From Cotesia glomerata (lineage: Eukaryota; Arthropoda; Insecta; Hymenoptera; Braconidae), in contig NC_058158.1 of NCBI RefSeq assembly GCF_020080835.1, forward strand, positions 26,926,305 to 26,990,304: a stretch of 64,000 nt of DNA. The letters are read 5' to 3'. Positions 53,536 to 64,000 of this stretch are shown one piece after another (position 1 is the first letter of the stretch; every line of letters begins with the position of its first letter). The notes beneath the pieces are model-generated. The model was given only the letters and a program-made list of their open reading frames with translations. It had not been told where the DNA came from and did no database searches. The translations under genes were made by a program, and so were the position numbers.

Positions 53536-53726
53536 ATTTATAATAAACAACAAATAAACTTATCTTGTTCCTTCATATTAAATATTTATTTAATTTAATA
53601 TAAATTTCCCAATAGATCCTTTCATTACTTAATATTAGTACACTAATACTTGTATATTAAACATAAACAATTATTAATTAATAATTTTATTAGTTCTATG
53701 AGTTTCATATTTATATTTAGTAAGGT

Positions 53727-53900
53727 AAAAAGCCCAGTTATTGACACTTGCAATTTTATTCTAATAAAAAAAATAAAATGTTTTAAAAAAACCAATTATC
53801 TTAAAATTTTTAAGTCAAAAATTATATTTATTAATTTATCAGAGATCATTTATTGTTTCTAATTAAAATAAAATTACAAGTGTCAATAACGGGGTCTTTT
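53727..53900. mobile_element. MITE-like inverted-repeat element, 174 bp
   Basis: The left arm AAAAGCCCAGTTATTGACAC and the right arm GTGTCAATAACGGGGTCTTTT are inverse with few mismatches, and the match continues through CTTGCAATTTTATT / AATAAAATTACAAG. The outer word AAGGTAAAA also recurs in inverse at about 54111-54118 (TTTTACCTT), so the true element may be larger and include the neighbouring repeat. Confidence 0.6.
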
Positions 53901-53903
53901 AAC

Positions 53904-54111
53904 GACATTAAAGTTAGCAGTCACTTGATTATTTTTTAGTTTTTTTTTTGACAAATAAATTTCTTTCAAAAAATGATTTTTACAAAATTGCATTTTTAAT
54001 TTTTTAAAATTTTTACATATCAATTCTTTTTTATAATTTTTTTTGCACTAATTTATTTCTTAAAAAAATTCTTAAAATTATTTAATATCTGCTACTTTAA
54101 TTTTCATGGTC
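53904..54111. mobile_element. palindromic MITE family X, copy 3
   Basis: Left end GACATTAAAGTTAGCAGTC, right end TATCTGCTACTTTAATTTTCATGGTC, inverse and diverged, with the TTGCATTTTTAATTTTTTAAA interior word also found at 61957-61975. Confidence 0.5.
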
Positions 54112-54768
54112 TTTTACCTTAGTTCTATGTAAGTCTATCCTTAACATTTAGCGCATGCGTAAACAACTACTATTGATAACCAACATGTCTGCTTGCGCGA
54201 ACTATACACTAGACTAGACGACGAGTTTTATAAAACTGGACCTCGTGTGTTCGAATCTTATCCATGGTGAATTATACACCATATAGTTTTCTAATTCATT
54301 ATAATCTAAAAATGCATTCTAATTAAAATACTATGATTAATTTTCCTGGTGAATAAACTATTTTGATAACATATAGATAAAAGATGGTGTAGTACGCGAT
54401 AAAAGTTGTAATTATTAAATAATCTGTACATAACCTTATTTTTGAATAAATGTAAGTATATCGATAATTAATTAAATATTAATTTATGTAATATTAGTTG
54501 TCATTTAATTTTCAACATGACATTATTTAATTTAATAGTTAAAATTGTTAAAATGTTGTCTGAGCTCACATTATAATCCTCTGTCAATTTAAATTTACTG
54601 TTTATAATTTCGTAGGATGTGGGATCGAACCCACCCAATATCTACACATTATTTCAATTAGTAAATTTTATTATAAATAATTATTTAATGTTGAAAAACT
54701 TTTTAAAATATTATTTTTACTTAAGAATTAACATTAGTTTTTTTTGTTAATAGAAATCGAACAATAAA

Positions 54769-57700
54769 ATGTCTGATGAAATAAAAACTTTGGATGAATC
54801 CAGAGAAAGTTCATCAAATCAAAATGGAAATGAAAATTCACCTTCAAAACGTGTATTTATTTTAACATCTGAAATGGTAAAACGATTGGGACTTGATGAA
54901 AAAATAAAAATATTTAAAGATAAAGTTAAAGTTGACACCAGTATTAAACCAGTGTCAGTAGTACAAATTGATAAGGATAAGTCACAATTGATAATACCTA
55001 AAACTTCCAATGAAGAGACTAATTCTGATATTCAAAATAAATTACCATCTAATAGTGAAGGATCAAATTATACCAAGGATGTGAATTCGGATGTATTACC
55101 TGAAAGTTCAGGAAATGAAAATGATGTAGAAAAAAAACATAAAGAAACTAATAAAAAATCAATTGTTCGTCATGTGGAAACTCTTGAAAAGCCATTAATT
55201 ATTCGGAGAAGTCCTAGTAAAAATGGTATTGTGGTATTAAAATCTCCAAATGTCGGAAATGAAAATGAAAAATTATTGCCAAAAAATAAGTTAAAAGTTA
55301 TTGGAGATCACAAAAAAGTTGTTATTAAGCCATCGGAAGTAAGAAAATCTGGAGAGTTAGTTCCCAGAAGATTAGAAAGGACTTTGACTAATAAAGGTAC
55401 TGGTACGACAAATAACAAAACAAAAGTTGCCAACGATGCTGCAAATAGTACAGGTGATGTAATTTTTGTAGATGCAATAAAGTCTAATAAAAATGATTCA
55501 TTGCAAGCATTCAGAAGGCAAACTGTTACTTATCGTAAAATCAATAACAGAAAGAATTCTAAGAAAGCTGATGAGTCAAGTGCTAATTCAAATCAACCAC
55601 CTGGGTTAAAAGTTATAAAATTGTCAACGATAAATTCAAACGCATCCAGAGACGCTATTCTCAATAGCAAAGATCTAATTCAACCACCAACACAAGAATT
55701 GGAAAAATCATTACAAGCAGTTAGTGCTGAAATTGAAGACGTCAGTAGTAAAGATACAAATGCTTCGAAAAATGAAAATGCAAGTCTGAGTAAGAAAAAA
55801 AAACGAAATCCACCTAGAAAAAAAAAAATTCAAGTTATTGAAATTCTGGATGACCCTTTACTTCCTAAAAAACGTGGTCGACCCCGAAAATATTTCACTA
55901 GAGAATCTATGGAAAAATTAAAATCATTGAATCACGGCGAACTAGAAAATGAATCTAATGAAGAATCATCAAGTTCAGCTTTAAGTCCAAATTTAGATGG
56001 TCAGAATTTAAATAAAAAATTGGAAGATTCCAATCCAAGCGAAAATTTGGAAATTTTAAACTTGAAACGAAAAACAAGAGCCTCCAGTTTAATTGAAAAT
56101 TCAAAATTATTAAATGGGACTAAACAATCAAAAATTTCGAATATAAATGGAGAAACGGGAGATTGTGATTTAAATGAAAAGTTGAAAATTTCTAATCAAA
56201 ATAGTGAATCAAATGATAAAAAACCGATACTTGATGATTCTAAAGGTGCTGAGAAAAATTATGAGAGTAATAATATTGAAGGTTCTGCGAAAATTGAAAA
56301 TTTTTCAGAAACTATTAGGCATAAGAAAGAAGAAGTAGAGGAAAATGCTGTCGAAACTCCTGTTAAAGTTCCTGTCGTGCGGAAAGGTCGAGGCCGACCC
56401 CGAAGACCAGTTTTGACACCACCAACTCCAATCGCAAAAGAAGTAGTAACAAATCATGTCAATGATACGGTTAATGATAATGCTGCTAATGATACTAATA
56501 ACAATGATAACGACGATGACGACGACGACGACGATGACGATGATGATGATGATGATGATGATGATGACGATGATGATGAAGATTATTCAACTAGATCTAA
56601 AAGGCGTAAAAGTAAAAGTATTAAAAAAATAACTGACTGGTATATTAAGCCTGACGGTGGGAAAACATCAATGAATTCGGGCAAAAAGAAGAAAAAAGAA
56701 ATGAAAAATGAGGAGGTACAATGTGGAAAATGTAATGAAAAATTTTTTAAATCAAGATGGAGTAGTCATAATTTATCAAAACATAATAATACTGGATGGT
56801 TGAACGGTAGTAAGGAACCAAATTTTGAGGGTAATGAAAAACTATGGAAAAAAGTGCTGGGAATTGCGATTAAGAAAAAAAAAGGCTCACTAATTTGTGA
56901 TAAATGTAATGAAATAAAGCGCAGTGTTTCGGGTTTTATTTCACATTACAAATTTTGTGGTAAATCAGAAGAGGAAAAAATCAAAATGATGTGGATTTGC
57001 CCATTATGCAAAGGTGTATTTATGCCATCGTCAGTAGATTTTCACGAACGTACTCATCGACAAGAAATGAATGAAGCAGCAAAAAAATCTGAAGTTGTCA
57101 CCGTTAATGATGATATAATTGACGGTAAAAGAAAACGTAAAGCAGCAGAGAAAGCAACAGGTAAAATTTTAGAGTTTACTAAAATTGTCAGAGATGAACC
57201 GCCAGCAAAAAAACGTAAAACTAGTAAATCAAAACTAGATGACTTAATTGAAAAACCACTGAGTGCTAAAAAACTACCAAATGTTTGGAAAGGCAAGTGG
57301 GCTAAAGATATCGCTGCTAATAGACCAGCTAAATGTCGTCAACCTAGTTGCACATTTAGTGCGAACACTTTAGATGAAATATGTGCTCACTTTCGTACGT
57401 GTAATTTTACGCCTCAAACTGAATATATTTGTAAAATTTGTAAATTTTTTTCAAAATTTAATGATATTATCGTAAGTCATGTCAAGTCGGTACACTCGGA
57501 TAAATTAAATTCTGAAGATTCTGATTTCGATGTTAACGAACTTAGCGATGGAAGTGCTGAAAGTAATCATAATAATTATGAAGAATTCAATGAGGATGTT
57601 GATAATCCTAAGAATGATACAAAATCTGATTCGAAAAAAGGTAAATTGAAACTATATGATAAGCTTCGCCTGCTCACGCGAGCTCAATTTTTACGAAATG

Positions 57701-59852
57701 CTGAAAATCTACCACCTAATTCATTAAACATAACATATACTCCATCAATGAAATGGACAATCCAATTTGAGTTGGATAATTACAAATCAAAATTGTTTGA
57801 AAATTTATTACCTAACAATTTTAATTTATTAACAAATTCTCAGGCTCAAGATTATCTTCCCGAGTTGAAAGTTTCTATGAAAACTAAACAGATGAAAAAT
57901 ACTTCTCAAAACTTTGAGTTTGTAAGAATAAAAATAATAAAAGAAGAAAATTTAACCGAAGAAGAAAAAAGAGACAAAGGATGGAAAAGTTTTAAGTTGT
58001 TTGAATCGGCAGTTATTAATAATGTGCCAACATTTTTCGTTGGTGGTCCAGTTTGGGCATTGGCGTGGTTACCGATTCCTGTACCAATGTATGATCCAGA
58101 AATCAACCAATATCTTGCAGTCAGTACTCACCCTACAATGGAAAACAAATACACCATAAGTCAGTCTTATAAATTTAAAAACATTATTCAGATATGGAAT
58201 ATGGGGCATTTAGATCATGTAGCAACCGCAACTCCGACTCCAAAACTTGCTTACATAATTACTCACAACAACGGAACTATTTGGTGCATGGAATGGTGTC
58301 CATCAGGAAGCTATCATCATTCTTTATTGAAAAATGATAGCATATTTGGAGGAGGATCCTTGAAAAGAATGGGACTCCTTGCTACTGCTTCTTCAGATGG
58401 TAACGTTCATATTTATTCTCTTCCATTTCCAGAAGAATTAAACTTCAATACAAGTGATGGCAATGATTTGCCAATCTATCAAACGGACCCAGTAGTAACT
58501 TTGCATCTCAACAGACTTCTCAGTCAACAAAATAAAGCCAATTGGCAATGCACAAGTTTGAGTTGGAGTAAATTATCTGGTCATGATACAATTGCAGCCG
58601 GATTTTCTAATGGTTACGTCGCACTATGGGACTTGATCAGCAAATCCCCGTTGTTGGTAACCAAAAATGAAAACACCATTCATATGAATGCTTTTCAACA
58701 TTTTTATGCTCATGGACATGCTGTGACTTATGTTGGAATTGTTCCAGTAAACGGAAAAAACTTTTTAGCAACTACAAGCTTGGATAGGTGCACAAAAGTT
58801 TGGGATTTAGAGGATCCTTATTATCCTATTGACAATGTTAAGAAAGGCGCTGGGACCAATGGTGCTTGGATGACACACTGGTTAAATACTTATACTTCTT
58901 ACGACGATGCTCTTGGTCTGGGTCATACCGTTTCGTACATGATGGCAATCAGAGATCCGTCTTCTGGTGTGTTTCCACTCCTACCTACAAATTCAACAAC
59001 TTATGGCCTTGCAGTTTCTGATTACGCTAATGGAATATGTCATGGTACTTTAGCTGGTGACGTAACTGCTATTTTTCCATTTCAAATGTTTTATATGAAA
59101 GATATTGATAAACTTACTAAAAAAAGATGGTTAGTTTCGAGTATTGAACTTGTTGATTTTGGAGAAAATACAGAAGGTGAAAATAATTCGGAAGCAAACC
59201 TTAATGATAATCAACAGGCAAATGATGTTAAAAATATCCCGGAAACTTATGATGCTTGTAAAGATAGATTTGGAATTGTTTATCATGACGATTTAAATGT
59301 AAGTGTTCATTTTTATAAAATATAACTAAATAATATTTATAATTTTTATTTATTTAATTTGTTTTTATTTTCAGAATTATAAAACTAATTTGCTTAGAAA
59401 AATAAATCGACGTAATCCAGTAAACTCCGAGACCATGAACACTGTGCCGCTTGAACAATATCAATTTACATCAGTAAACAGGGTAAGATTAATTAACCAA
59501 ATAAACTAACATTTTTCTAATAAGTAAAGATATTAATTCAAGTATTTTGTCGTTTAATATTTTTTATTATATATTTAGATGTGACATGTACTTTTCTTTA
59601 AAATAGAATTAAAAATTATTATTAGTAATTTGTTTTAGATTATAATAAAAATTTATTTACCATTTACAGCTCGCATGGAATCAAAATTCGTGGAGTTATT
59701 TATGGGTTGCAGCTGGTTATCAAAATGGATTGATAAGAATTTTTAATTTAAAATCAATGTCAGTCCATAATGCTGTGAGCAAATTGTTACCTGACCATGT
59801 TAAATCAATGGTGGATAAATTTAATAATGAACAATCGTCGAGAGAATCGTGA
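54769..59852 (+). CDS. GTF3C2: GTF3C2 (TFIIIC110)-like protein with AT-hooks, poly-Asp and C2H2 fingers
   Basis: Subunit of transcription factor IIIC, which recruits RNA polymerase III to tRNA and 5S genes. A giant first coding exon (54769-59298) and two small ones (59375-59482, 59670-59852) give 1606 residues. The C-terminal third (about 1090-1606) is the WD40-type domain of the family: PVWALAWLPIPVP, IIQIWNMGHLDHV, CMEWCPSGSY, MGLLATASSDGNVHIYSLPF, AAGFSNGYVALWDL, FYAHGHAVTYVGI, SLDRCTKVWDLEDPYYPIDN, AAGYQNGLIRIFNL. The long N-terminal part is low-complexity Lys/Asn/Ser/Glu, with two AT-hooks (KKRGRPRKY near 369, RGRPRR near 541) and a 22-residue Asp run from 582. About five C2H2-like fingers start at Cys 652, 710, 744, 856 and 888. 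Human GTF3C2 is about 900 residues and as I recall lacks such fingers. WD40 identification is firm. Confidence 0.88.
56512..56577. repeat. GAC/GAT trinucleotide repeat coding poly-Asp
   Basis: Twenty-two consecutive Asp codons mixing GAC and GAT lie between the AT-hook part and the zinc fingers of the GTF3C2-like protein. Mixed codons suggest some selection on the peptide rather than pure recent slippage. Confidence 0.9.
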
Positions 59853-60861
59853 CAAACTTTAAACTTAAATTTAAATTAATTTGGATAACTTGGAAAAATT
59901 TTTATAACTTTAATCACCTATAAAAAGGAGTTTTAATTACTTTAAAATGACTGTACACTTTTTATGTTTCATTAAGTTTTATATTAAGTAAACTAAAATT
60001 TTATTATTTATTTTTTAATGAATAAATGTTAATAATAGATATTTATTGTCTTTGTCAGTAATTATTAGTTATCAATACCATATTTGTAAGAAAAGAAAAA
60101 AACTTTACAACAGTATTTGAATAAAAAAATAAAATACTTGTTAAATATTTAAGTTACCAATCAATCATTTTATCATTTATAATTGGATAAAAATTATAAT
60201 TATATTTGATCAAGTGTTCAATGTTTTAATATAAGCAATAGTAATTTAAGTCTCCAAATAAGTAATTTTTTTATATACTTAACGATTGTTTATAATAATA
60301 AATGCTATTTAAATCGATAGGTTTTAGTTTACAATGAGCAAAAATAATAATAATTTATAAGCTAGTTACTAGAATTTATTTAATAAATATGTGCATTCCA
60401 GTATAATTTCAAGTACATGCTTAATTTAAAACAACAACAATACTGATTACGACGACTATTATTATCATTATAATATTTTTTGTATACGTGTAACAACGGA
60501 TAGTTTGAATTTAAAATAAAAATAAAAAGTGAGATAACAGAGGCAGAGAGGAAACCGTCTGATCTATATAACATATGTCTTTGAATGATTTATGTATTCA
60601 AAAAATCCTCCGACCCTGCATCGGTCAGAAGATATTTGTAAATCATTTAAATTCCGAGATACACGTCATTCTTTCCACAAAAGTAAACTAAAGTGAACAA
60701 TTAAAACTTATTAGTTCTTAAAATTTCGAAATTGTTTAAAATTATATTACTCTAAAAATTGGTTAATATTTAACCGGTTACTAAAATAAAATTATTTCAA
60801 GAAATAGATGAAATAATATAAATATAAATTAATACTTTTTGTTAGTATTGGATAATAAAAT
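59853..60861. other. intergenic region GTF3C2-like gene to START-like gene
   Basis: AT-rich; begins with the 3' UTR of the GTF3C2-like gene (AATAAA near 60020). A slightly GC-richer patch at 60605-60635 contains CCTCCGACC and GGTCAGAAG flanking CTGCATC. No gene was recognised. Confidence 0.5.
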
Positions 60862-61518
60862 ATGGGACTAAATCCGTTGACGTGGAAATTGCGCTCGGTC
60901 GTTTATATTTTATTAATGGTTCTATTTTATGTACTTTTTATTTATAAAAAAGTTTATCATGTAGCCGTTGAGGTTACCATACCAAATACTATACCAGAAT
61001 ATGTATGGGAATTCGTAGCTGATTTTAGTAATATGAAAACTCTGAATCCAACTCTGTAAGTATAAACTTTTTTTTTATTTTTCTCAATATTTAAATATTA
61101 ATTTAAAATATATAATTTTTCTTTCAGAGAGGAATTTGTTATTATTGATGAAACTGGAAATCTCGATCATTGGAAGTATACTGTCCGTTACAAGGAGCAT
61201 TTAAGTCAAATTTCATCAATTCACAATTCAGCTATCGCGCATTTTTCAGTAAAACGTGACGGCGACGAATACTTGATTGATTCTGATCACCAAACATGTT
61301 TTTTTGAAAAAAATGCCTGTTTCAATACTAAATCTTCATTCAAATTTTTAGAAGATGGAACAAGTACTAGAGGTATTGAAAGCATCGATTATGAATGCCC
61401 TATGATTTTTTCGTCTTTTTGTCACAAGGAAGTCATGTATCAACGTAATGAAATAATGAATGGTTTGCAACGTCACTTTCAGAAGTTCCATGATATTCAA
61501 ACTCAAAAACATTATTAA
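60862..61518 (+). CDS. small membrane-anchored START/SRPBCC-like protein
   Basis: Two exons (60862-61055 and 61128-61518) give 194 residues. The start is the ATG of MGLNPLTWKLRS. A hydrophobic helix (SVVYILLMVLFYVLFIY, about residues 12-28) is followed by VAVEVTIPNTIPEYVWEFVA and DFSNMKTLNPTL. This opening is typical of SRPBCC/polyketide-cyclase or START-like lipid-binding folds: a beta strand, then helices with a Trp-Glu-Phe-Val pattern, then N-P. Later strands (HWKYTVRYKEHL, YLIDSDHQTCFFEKN, SFKFLEDGTSTRGIES) and a long final helix (RNEIMNGLQRHFQKFHD) complete the fold pattern. The fold call is inferred from pattern; a ligand cannot be named. The helix suggests anchoring to ER or plasma membrane with the domain on one side. 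Confidence 0.65.
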
Positions 61519-61653
61519 CAATAACTATTAAAATATCATTTATGTACACATATTTTTGTACCTAAAAAAAATATATATCTATATCTATTTATATATTTTC
61601 ACCATCAAAATCATTTAGACCTGATTTTAGATTTTAAAAATAGTAATAAATAA

Positions 61654-61855
61654 TGACACTGAAATTAGCAGAAATTTGACAATTTTTAGAACTGTTCTTA
61701 TTAAAAAAATTAATACAAGAAAATAAAGAGAAAAATTCCTTATGTAAAATATATGAAACGCTATAAGTGCAATTTTTTAAAAATATTTCTTCAGTTCTTA
61801 TTTAATTAATGAAATAAATCAAAAAATTTTCAAACATCTGCTGATTTCAGTATCA
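61654..61855. mobile_element. palindromic MITE family X, copy 4 (clearest)
   Basis: Left end TGACACTGAAATTAGCAGA, right end TCTGCTGATTTCAGTATCA: inverse apart from few bases. The interior is AT-rich and partly palindromic. No coding capacity. Confidence 0.7.
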
Positions 61856-61876
61856 TAATAAATACCTAAAAATTTA

Positions 61877-62065
61877 TGACTGAAATTAGCACACTTAACA
61901 ATTTTTTGAATTGTCTTGAAAAAGAAACTAGTTATAGGAAATTATTTTTAAGAAATTGCATTTTTAATTTTTAAAGCATTTGAAGATGGAATTATTTAAA
62001 TAAGTTTTTCTTGTGAAAATTTATTTGTTGAAAAAATTATCAAAAGTCTTTCAAATTCAGTATCA
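61877..62065. mobile_element. palindromic MITE family X, copy 5
   Basis: Left end TGACTGAAATTAGCACACTT, right end TCTTTCAAATTCAGTATCA, with interior word TTGCATTTTTAATTTTTAAA shared with copy 3. It lies 21 bases from copy 4. Confidence 0.65.
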
Positions 62066-62436
62066 TAAAAATTTTTATCTATAATTTAAAAAATTTCTGT
62101 ATGATTTTTTATTTTCTAGTTTATTCAAAAACACCTTTGATTAACTTACACACTAGAATCATTAATTACTCATCATATGGATCTTAAAGAAATTGTACTA
62201 GTTTAGAAAAAATTAATTAAATAAATTTTTGTATATTTAATATGTCGTTGAATTACTTGAAAAAAAAAAAAAAAAAAAAAAAATAACCATTGTTTAAATC
62301 TATCACGAAATTAATTGCATTTTTTTGTCATTTATTCGATAACTGCCACGTTATCATTAGTGATTATACATTATTTGTATTTAGTAAATAAAATAAACAA
62401 ATGTTCGTACTTATGCTGTTTATGTTTATCTGGTTA

Positions 62437-62636
62437 TGATACTAAAATTAGCCGACGTTCAAGAATTTTTGATTATATTTCATCAATTAAATTACAAGTA
62501 AAAAAATACTTAAAAAAATTGCACAGATAATTTTTCAAATCTTCAACTTGTGAAATTTTTTCTTTTAATTAATCAAAATAAAAATTTTCAATAAAATAAA
62601 TTATAAAAATTGTCAGATGTCAGCTAATTTAATTTT
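62437..62636. mobile_element. palindromic MITE family X, copy 6
   Basis: Left end TGATACTAAAATTAGCCGAC, right end GTCAGATGTCAGCTAATTTAAT; imperfect inverse repeats with the family's AT-rich interior. Confidence 0.5.
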
Positions 62637-63399
62637 TATTGTCTGGTTACTTTATTCTGCTGAAATAATATATTTAATATATAATCAAGTAAAAACAGTA
62701 CTGTAATATTAACCATACTCACCTGTCGAGTTTCGTTTAAATATTGAATAGCATTAAAAATAAAAAATACAAAAATTTTTAAATAATCTTGCTCTCATTG
62801 GTTGATTGCTATTTTCGTAACAAAACTATGGTCTTATTTGTCTAAACATTAAAATATCATAAGAATAATTATCAACTATAAATTTTTGAAAAATATTATA
62901 ATCTATCTGAATTAGCCAATTAGCCGCAAGTGTTATTTTGTATAAACATTTAAAAATAATTTATAAAGCGTTAGTGTTTAATTCTCAGTCAATAAAGTAG
63001 TAATTCTCTATCAATAAAGTAGAAATGATTGTGTAATAATTTTGAATGTACGCATTCTATCGTCTAATAAAATAACTAAAAAAGTTATCCAACAATGTGA
63101 ATTTTTATTGTTGAATCTTGCGTTGAACAGATTGGAACTGACCTTTACATTTTTCATGGGAAAACATTATTCTCTCAAATAAAAAACGTGTATCGAGTAT
63201 ATCAGCGTGTACATCAGTGTATATACTACTTACTACGTTGTTGCATAAAGAAAAAAAGAGATAACTAGTTAAAAATATTTATCTCAGAGCCAAATAGCTT
63301 TTATAATATTAATTAGTACCTGTTAAAAGACATTGTTTATAATATTTTATTAACATTGCTCATATATCTATATAAATATATATTTATAAATTAATCAAC

Positions 63400-64000
63400 A
63401 TGTCTGAAAAATACGACACGTGAGTTATTTTTTATTTTATTTCATGATTGTCACATTGTCATTTTTTTTTTATTTTATTAACCATGCAAGTACTCAATAA
63501 TATAAAATATTGTTTCTTTAGTATATGACATTTTGTGTTTGAAATTCATTATTGCTCAATAAAATGATTGAATATTGGTTATCAATTATTAAAAACATTA
63601 AAAGTATATTTTTACTATTGTTTATTTCATTAAAATTATTTCATTTTAGTGTTAAAGTAAGTGATGAAAGTGGAGACGAAGACTCAAACAACCAAGCTCA
63701 GAAAATTAGACTGGTAATTTTTTTTTAATTGCGTTTGGTAACAATTTAATCATTAAAAAAATGATTTGACTAATTAATTATTTTAATTATATTATTTTTT
63801 TTATTTAAAATAAATATTAAATATTTTTTAGCCTCCCATAGAAATAGGTCCAAATGAAAACCGTTTACAGTATGGTTATACATTATGGTATAGTAGGAGA
63901 TCAGTTGGCAAACAAAGTGATAGACGTTATGCTGAAAATTTAAAATTTATTGGACGATTCGGCAGCGTTGAACAATTTTGGGCACTCTACAGTCATTTAG
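63400..64000 (+). CDS. 4EHP: 4EHP / eIF4E2, cap-binding translational repressor (5' part, partial)
   Basis: Cap-binding eIF4E homologue that competes with eIF4E and represses translation of selected mRNAs together with partners such as GIGYF. Three exons are visible: 63400-63419 (MSEKYD plus two bases), 63650-63713, and 63832 onward, open to the right edge. The frame reads TVKVSDESGDEDSNNQAQKI, then PPIEIGPNENRLQYGYTLWY, SRRSVGKQSD, and FIGRFGSVEQFWALYSHL. TLWYSRR is the cap-pocket Trp block in its 4EHP form (canonical eIF4E has LWFxxND), and EQFWALYSHL is the conserved Trp block of the partner-binding face. The remainder, including the second cap-binding Trp, lies outside the window. Confidence 0.93.

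Larger units (their letters stand above)
53536..54768. other. intergenic region RpL7 to GTF3C2-like gene
   Basis: Holds the RpL7 3' UTR, two adjacent inverted-repeat elements (53727-53900 and 53904-54111), and a GC-richer patch near 54150-54260 (TTAGCGCATGCGTAAAC, TGCGCGAAC) that is probably the promoter or 5' UTR of the next gene. A TTAATAG acceptor at about 54752 suggests a 5' UTR intron ends just before the ATG. Confidence 0.5.
61519..63399. other. intergenic region START-like gene to 4EHP
   Basis: AT-rich, with three palindromic MITE copies (61654-61855, 61877-62065, 62437-62636) and a poly-A run at 62262-62283. An open frame at 62315-62530 overlaps the third MITE and is not considered a gene. 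The last few hundred bases should hold the 4EHP promoter and leader. Confidence 0.55.

Noticed and set aside
54612..54640. tRNA T-arm-like sequence (GTGGGATCGAACCCAC)
   Set aside because: Only a T-stem and loop are present. No matching acceptor strand, D-arm or anticodon arm was found on either side, so it is not called as a tRNA.
54819..55010. Minus-strand open frames opposite the GTF3C2-like exon (also 57054-57296 and 57906-58106)
   Set aside because: They are antisense shadows of a strongly supported coding exon.
62315..62530. 71-codon open frame after the START-like gene
   Set aside because: It overlaps a MITE copy and has the composition of random AT-rich DNA.

Overview
This is nuclear DNA from an insect, most likely a hymenopteran and plausibly a braconid-type parasitoid wasp; the order is inferred and not proven. 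The sequence is very AT-rich, genes are split by short introns with GT...AG borders (one GC-AG), and coding exons stand out as islands of conserved protein. Intergenic and intronic DNA carries many small palindromic transposon remnants (MITEs). All gene models below were spliced by hand from reading frame, splice-site consensus and protein-family recognition. Summed exon lengths are multiples of three in every complete model.

Layout, left to right: (1) 5' end of Fip1, a pre-mRNA 3'-end processing factor, minus strand, running off the left edge. (2) GDAP2 (macro domain + CRAL-TRIO), plus, 5828-14456, with a possible internal promoter giving a CRAL-TRIO-only form. (3) A DGAT2/MOGAT-family acyltransferase, plus, 18338-20273. 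(4) Kynurenine 3-monooxygenase, minus, 20908-24184. (5) A remarkable 17.5-kb gene, plus, about 26318-43795, encoding a secretory-pathway protein with up to 15 tandem thioredoxin-like domains and several alternative 3' ends. (6) A D-amino-acid/D-aspartate oxidase with a peroxisomal SKL end, plus, 44977-46218. (7) EEF1AKMT1 methyltransferase, minus, 46258-47627, sharing a head-to-head promoter with (8) NOP10, plus, 47945-48139. (9) A RecQ5-like helicase with eroded catalytic motifs, plus, 48883-51340. (10) RpL7, plus, 51655-53535. (11) A GTF3C2 (TFIIIC110)-like protein with AT-hooks, poly-Asp and C2H2 fingers ahead of its WD40 part, plus, 54769-59852. (12) A small membrane-anchored START/SRPBCC-like protein, plus, 60862-61518. 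(13) 5' end of 4EHP/eIF4E2, plus, running off the right edge.

The genes do not form one pathway; this is an ordinary housekeeping neighbourhood. The exception is the thioredoxin-array gene. Nearly all its internal exons begin and end in phase 1, and they cut each domain into a CxxC-bearing half and a second half. At the donor after domain 9 (34099) at least four acceptors (34418, 35396, 37091, 39170) are in frame. The choices give a membrane-anchored 9-domain protein, an Asp-rich calsequestrin-like tail, a Ser/Thr/Lys-rich tail, or continuation to 15 domains and a second membrane anchor. A further terminal exon with its own CxxC (41399-41631) and a 36-nt microexon (30286-30321) also fit. This is the best candidate in the window for an undescribed system: one locus that may set the number of redox domains and the type of C-terminus by alternative splicing.

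Mobile DNA: a piggyBac-like MITE (TTAA), a PIF/Harbinger-like MITE (TAA), two copies of a Tc1/mariner-like palindromic MITE, six diverged copies of one palindromic family clustered in 47-62.6 kb, and three further inverted-repeat elements.
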